Assembly: GCA_030640155.1 (NCBI GenBank)
Contig: DAOWJX010000365.1
Coordinates: forward strand, 1 to 7,019
Source of the DNA: Candidatus Aegiribacteria sp.
Lineage (GTDB): Bacteria > Fermentibacterota > Fermentibacteria > Fermentibacterales > JCC-6
DNA length: 7,019 nucleotides
Reading direction: 5' to 3'
In this document: in pieces, positions 4,201 to 7,019 of the stretch
Position numbering within the stretch: position 1 is the first letter of the stretch
Layout of the letters: each line of letters starts with the position of its first letter
Notes under the pieces: model-generated
Databases searched by the model: none
What the model was told of the DNA's origin: nothing
Seen by the model: the letters and a program-made list of their open reading frames with translations, nothing else
Translations under genes and position numbers: made by a program

Positions 4201-5412
4201 TCAGGTTTTTGCGTACATGAGATTTTGTATTCTCAGAAACATGTACTCTTGATCTCTTAGCCCACAAGTATTCTTTAAAAGTCTTCTGATTTTTCCGTTA
4301 AATGATTCAAGCTTCCCTGATGATATTTGATAATCAAACCAGTTCAGAATATTGGATTTTACTCTTATAAGCCACTTTGCCACCTTTTCCAGAATATCAA
4401 CTCCTGAGCCTTCTGCCTTTGTAAGCCAGCTATCGAGAAAACTCTCAGCTTCAATCTTTGACTGCTTTGACCAAAGGGATGCAAGCTCTTCTTTCAGGTA
4501 GTAGGCAATGTATAGGGGCGTATTCTCTCTCAGAGCTTCATCAAGGGCGGCCATGTCAGCTTCTCTTGGATTCTTTTCATTCTCTAGCTTCTTCCTGCTG
4601 GTTACAAGCAGCCAGCGCATTCCCTTCAGTAATTCTTTCCCTTCATCATCAGCCTCTCGGGCAAGCTGTCTGCGAAGCAGAGTCAGCTTGTCATTCATGT
4701 ATTTTACCAGGTGAAAGTGATCAATTATCAACAGGGCTTCCGGCAGGTGCTGCTTAACGGCTGACATGTAGCCGGAAGCCATATCAGTGCATACTGCTTC
4801 TATCTTTGCCTTACTGTGGCTAAGGCGAAGCCAGAATCCTTTGAGAGCGTCTGCTCCTTTACCCCTGCCAATATGGAGAACCTGACCTGTATCAAGATCA
4901 AGCACGATTGTCAGGAATTTTCTTGGTCTGCCTATACAGACTTCGTCAATCGCGATCTGACGAACATCCTTGAGCTTGATCCGCTTGAACTTCCGCCTGA
5001 GTCCCTCTTTATGAATCTGCTTGACTGTGTCCCATGAAAGACCGCAGAGTTCGGCAACATATTTCAAAGGAATAAACTGGCACAAGCAAAGAACATAGCG
5101 AGCAAGGGCTCTTGTATAGCTTTTTCGCCCCTCTGCAAACGGAACGGTTACCTGGCGAACGGTTCCGCACTCATTGCATACAACTCTTGGTATAAACAAG
5201 CGAAGACAGTTTTGTCTCTTGCCGGTGGGTAAGAGCTTAAAGGTTCGTGTTACTCCGCCAGAGCGCATTACACTGGTTGAATTGCATTTGGAGCACTTGA
5301 TGTAGCTTGCGGATATCGTTCCGTAATAGATGGTTTTGCCACTTGCATATTTCGTTCGAAGGTACTTTATGCCCTTCAGCTCTTGATTGTGGTATAATTG
5401 ACTTGTGGACAT
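4201..5412 (-). CDS. ISL3-family transposase, 403 aa
   Basis: It moves the surrounding element. The N-terminus MSTSQLYHNQELKGIKYLRT is characteristic of the family. A zinc-finger pair follows (C40-x2-C43 and C79-N-E-C82), then a helix-turn-helix-like segment (IPLKYVAELCGLSWDTVKQI, about residues 114-133). The catalytic domain shows D156 in RQIAIDEVCIG, D210 in VCTDMASGY, the DHFHLVKYMND block (231-241), and E369 in KLESFNGKIRRLLKNTCG. Length is normal and there are no frameshifts. The start ATG 5412 is preceded by GGAG at 5 nt. The start codon and the GGAG lie within a large inverted repeat that could block translation of read-through transcripts. Confidence 0.94.
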   Translation of the reverse strand: MSTSQLYHNQELKGIKYLRTKYASGKTIYYGTISASYIKCSKCNSTSVMRSGGVTRTFKLLPTGKRQNCLRLFIPRVVCNECGTVRQVTVPFAEGRKSYTRALARYVLCLCQFIPLKYVAELCGLSWDTVKQIHKEGLRRKFKRIKLKDVRQIAIDEVCIGRPRKFLTIVLDLDTGQVLHIGRGKGADALKGFWLRLSHSKAKIEAVCTDMASGYMSAVKQHLPEALLIIDHFHLVKYMNDKLTLLRRQLAREADDEGKELLKGMRWLLVTSRKKLENEKNPREADMAALDEALRENTPLYIAYYLKEELASLWSKQSKIEAESFLDSWLTKAEGSGVDILEKVAKWLIRVKSNILNWFDYQISSGKLESFNGKIRRLLKNTCGLRDQEYMFLRIQNLMYAKT

Positions 5413-5471
5413 GATGCTCCTTCAATGGTTTAGGTGGAAGTTTGCCATTGAAATATAGTGTCATGTCCACA
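5404..5471 (-). promoter_or_regulatory. Inverted-repeat leader over the ISL3 transposase start
   Basis: Read on the minus strand: TGTGGACATGA (5471-5461), then TTCAATGG (5452-5445), a 16-nt loop, CCATTGAA (5428-5421), GGAGCA, and TCATGTCCACA (5414-5404). Both arm pairs are perfect (11 and 8 bp). The 3' outer arm contains the ATG start codon and the Shine-Dalgarno GGAG lies in the internal loop. A possible -10 (TATATT, 5457-5452) sits between the two 5' arms, with only a poor -35, so a transcript initiated there would lack the 5' arms and be translatable, while transcripts entering from outside would fold and hide the start. Confidence 0.65.
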
Positions 5472-6698
5472 TTCAATCACTCATGCTATGTACGCAAATT
5501 TCGGAAGAGCCAAAAACTGGAAGAGTTTAGAAATAATCTTAGAAACCAAAACTTGGTGAATGATAACCACTTACCTTACATTGTCTGGTGGGTTAAGCAT
5601 TACTTGGATCTTGATCATCTGGACGAAACATCTTATTCAGATGTCCTAAGTAATGAGGGAAAACATGACTGGCAGATCAGACAGGCACTCGACGCAGTGA
5701 AGCTTTATCAGCAATTCTCAGCTGATGAGAAAATCAATACGATTGAATCTGATAAGGTTAATTCTCTTAAAACCATTATCAGGAAACTTAACGTACGACA
5801 CTATGCCCGGAGTACAGTGAAAAGCTATTCCTCCTGGAGCAGGAAGTACTTCGATTTCTGTTCTTTGCGAAAGATGAAACCGCAGCAAGATTCTTCTTTC
5901 ATTGCCTATTTGTCCTTCCTTGCACTTAAGAAAAATGTAGCCGCATCCACTCAGAATCAGGCTTTCAACGCCATTCTTTTCCTTTTCAGAAATGTATGGA
6001 ACAGGGAACCGGAGGGAATTGACGCGGTTAGGGCACGGAAACCTAAGAGACTTCCTGTTGTGCTTTCGCAGGATGAGGTTGCTGTAATTCTAGGATTAAC
6101 TTCGAAAGTGCAAGGATTGGTCCTTAAAGTTATCTATTCGAGTGGTTTGCGGCTTAACGAGGCTTTGAGTTTAAGGATTCAGGATCTGAACATGGAGAAT
6201 GGATCCCTAACAGTTAGGAGTGGGAAGGGAAACAAAGACAGGATAACTGTACTTAGCAGGAATCTGATCCCAGAACTGCAGGATCACCTGGTTGGAGTCA
6301 GAAAATTATTCATGGAGGGGAATATCCCGGTTTCGATGCCATCAGCACTTTCGCAGAAGTATCCGAAGTCTGGTTTTGAGTGGAAATGGCAGTACGTTTT
6401 CCCCTCTTCCAGTCCTTCTGTGGATACTGAATCTGGAAAGGTGAAGAGGCACCATATCCATCCAAGTACAGTGCAGAGGGCAATGTCAGAAGCAGTGAAA
6501 AAAGCAGGTATAACAAAGCATGCCACAGTTCATACTCTGCGACATTGCTTTGCAACACATCTGCTTATGTCCGGTGTTGATCTGTGTGAAATACAGGAGT
6601 TGCTGGGGCATAAGAGCCTTGAGACTACAAGAATCTATCTGCATGTAATAAAGGAATTCAGGCAATCAGTTATAAGTCCTCTTGATCTTCTATCGTAG
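5442..6698 (+). CDS. intI: Integron-type tyrosine integrase, 5' end replaced by IS sequence
   Basis: It recombines attC and attI sites to insert and excise gene cassettes. Numbering from TTG 5442: R237 in SSGLRLNEAL, K262 in SGKGNKD, H364-x2-R367 in HTLRHCFATHLL, H390 in ELLGHKSLETT and nucleophile Y399. The integron-specific insert is clear at about 300-345 (PSALSQKYPKSGFEWKWQYV, then RHHIHPSTVQRA), and the C-terminus ISPLDLL is also typical. An extra N-terminal segment (about residues 26-95, including KHDWQIRQALDAVKLYQQF) makes the native protein 398 aa against about 337 for IntI1. The first 24 residues come from the ISL3 end. TTG 5442 has AGGTGGA just upstream; ATG 5463 has no ribosome site. 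The domain is intact, so function depends on whether either start is used. Confidence 0.88.
   Translation: MPLKYSVMSTFNHSCYVRKFRKSQKLEEFRNNLRNQNLVNDNHLPYIVWWVKHYLDLDHLDETSYSDVLSNEGKHDWQIRQALDAVKLYQQFSADEKINTIESDKVNSLKTIIRKLNVRHYARSTVKSYSSWSRKYFDFCSLRKMKPQQDSSFIAYLSFLALKKNVAASTQNQAFNAILFLFRNVWNREPEGIDAVRARKPKRLPVVLSQDEVAVILGLTSKVQGLVLKVIYSSGLRLNEALSLRIQDLNMENGSLTVRSGKGNKDRITVLSRNLIPELQDHLVGVRKLFMEGNIPVSMPSALSQKYPKSGFEWKWQYVFPSSSPSVDTESGKVKRHHIHPSTVQRAMSEAVKKAGITKHATVHTLRHCFATHLLMSGVDLCEIQELLGHKSLETTRIYLHVIKEFRQSVISPLDLLS
5512..5519 (+). repeat. ISL3 target site duplication, right copy
   Basis: AAAAACTG, identical to 4187-4194, and in the intI reading frame (last base of Q, then K-L). Confidence 0.88.
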
Positions 6699-6881
6699 TT
6701 GAAGCAGCCTGCTATGTTCGAGCAGGGAGCAAAGGGAACCGGAAATGCTGTCGGTTTATTCTCTGTATCGGAGAATTCGTGCTGGATTACCAGTAGGAAA
6801 CTTGATTTCGCGCCGGTATCGGGTAAAAATCATCCGCTCCATTGAGAAGGGAGCGCAAAGAGGGAATACAGCCAGGAAGAC
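6699..6881. other. Intergenic stretch after intI
   Basis: I see no convincing gene here on either strand. It contains small hairpins: AACCG/CGGTT (6739-6757), ATTCTC/GAGAAT (about 6760-6777) and CGCTCC/GGAGCG (about 6835-6855). The first, followed by TTTATTCT, could be a weak terminator for intI. Confidence 0.35.
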
Positions 6882-6909
6882 CAGAGGCGGTGTGAGAACA
6901 CCACCTCTG
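6882..6909 (-). terminator. Hairpin terminator of the leftward gene
   Basis: A 12-bp stem with one mismatch (CAGAGGTGGTGT, 4-nt loop TCTC, ACACCGCCTCTG on the minus strand) starts 23 nt after the TAA of the leftward gene. The tract after it (GTCTTCCT) is only moderately T-rich, so termination efficiency is unclear. Lying between convergent genes, it may also stop transcripts coming from intI. Confidence 0.55.
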
Positions 6910-6932
6910 ATGATATCTGAATACTTTCGCTG

Positions 6933-7019
6933 TTATTTCAGTACAACTATCATCCGGTTCTGGGTCACTCCCGGAGAAAACAGACGGCAGATATAGGTTC
7001 CCGCTGGAACGGAGTGGCC
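6933..7019 (-). CDS. C-terminal end of a FlgD-Ig/T9SS-type tail protein, partial
   Basis: The last 28 residues before TAA include GHSVPAGTYICRLFSPGVTQ and end NRMIVVLK. The pattern (G..VPAGxYxxRL......RxMxVLx) is that of FlgD Ig-like or type IX secretion-like sorting tails found at the end of large secreted or surface proteins in the FCB group and several candidate phyla. The upstream part is outside the window, so the main function is unknown. It is oriented toward intI and probably marks the conserved chromosomal side of the integron. Confidence 0.7.
   Translation of the reverse strand, partial: GHSVPAGTYICRLFSPGVTQNRMIVVLK

Larger units (their letters stand above)
4195..5511 (-). mobile_element. 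ISL3-family insertion sequence, 1317 bp
   Basis: The ends are GGCCCTTCAGGTTTTTGCG (continuing to TACAT) at 4195 and, inverted, GGCTCTTCCGAAATTTGCG (continuing to TACAT) ending at 5511: 19 of 24 positions match, the innermost 11 perfectly. An 8-bp duplication AAAAACTG flanks it exactly. It contains one full-length ISL3 transposase gene whose stop codon lies inside the left inverted repeat. Insertion was into codon 6/7 of intI. The good duplication and intact transposase indicate a recent, single-step insertion. Confidence 0.93.

Noticed and set aside
5404..5471. Palindrome around the ISL3 transposase start as the IS end or an attC
   Set aside because: The IS end is at 5511 with matching inverted repeat and target duplication, and the palindrome has no AAC/GTT boxes.
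6745..6996. Rightward 83-codon ORF after intI
   Set aside because: It overlaps the FlgD-like tail and its terminator on the opposite strand, has a composition rich in R and mixed residues, and resembles no family I know.
1..7019. CRISPR array, tRNA or rRNA genes
   Set aside because: No regularly spaced repeats, no tRNA-like cloverleaf and no rRNA-like conserved segments were seen.

Overview
The window is a bacterial accessory region that reads as a small chromosomal integron damaged by two insertion sequences. An integron-type tyrosine integrase gene (intI) points right. The small genes to its left, namely an uncharacterised gene, a RelBE-like pair and a HicAB-like pair, all read left, which is the usual divergent layout of intI and its cassettes. 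A recognisable attC recombination site lies between relE and hicA in the matching orientation. Both toxin-antitoxin pairs carry their own promoter signals, as such cassettes often do.

Layout, left to right. 1-325: the start of an unknown leftward ORF and a fragment of a second, unrelated tyrosine recombinase. 326-2291: an IS1634-like element with a 19-bp perfect terminal inverted repeat and one 575-residue transposase. Its right end cuts hicB. 2254-2698: hicA intact, hicB truncated. 2745-2825: attC. 2920-3377: relE/relB. 3501-3993: an uncharacterised gene bracketed by two copies of a 75-bp direct repeat. About 3994-4176: a leader with a rightward promoter and ribosome binding site that belonged to intI, and probably attI. 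4195-5511: an ISL3-family element with an exact 8-bp target duplication (AAAAACTG), inserted after codon 6 of intI. 5520-6698: the rest of intI, now fused in frame to sequence from the IS end. 6882-7019: a terminator-like hairpin and the last 28 codons of a leftward gene ending in a FlgD-Ig/T9SS-like C-terminal tail.

Host: that tail, Shine-Dalgarno sites on several genes, promoters placed so that two transcripts would be leaderless, and an integron integrase with an extra N-terminal segment suggest an uncultured bacterium related to the FCB group or a nearby candidate phylum. This is inference; no marker gene is present. TGA is used as an ordinary stop.

No entirely new system is evident. The most informative points are the reconstructable disruption of intI with a possible IS-supplied start, the attC site, the loss of the hicB 3' end beside an intact hicA, RNA and promoter architecture in both IS elements that could limit transposase expression, and the unexplained 75-bp repeats around a cassette gene of unknown function.
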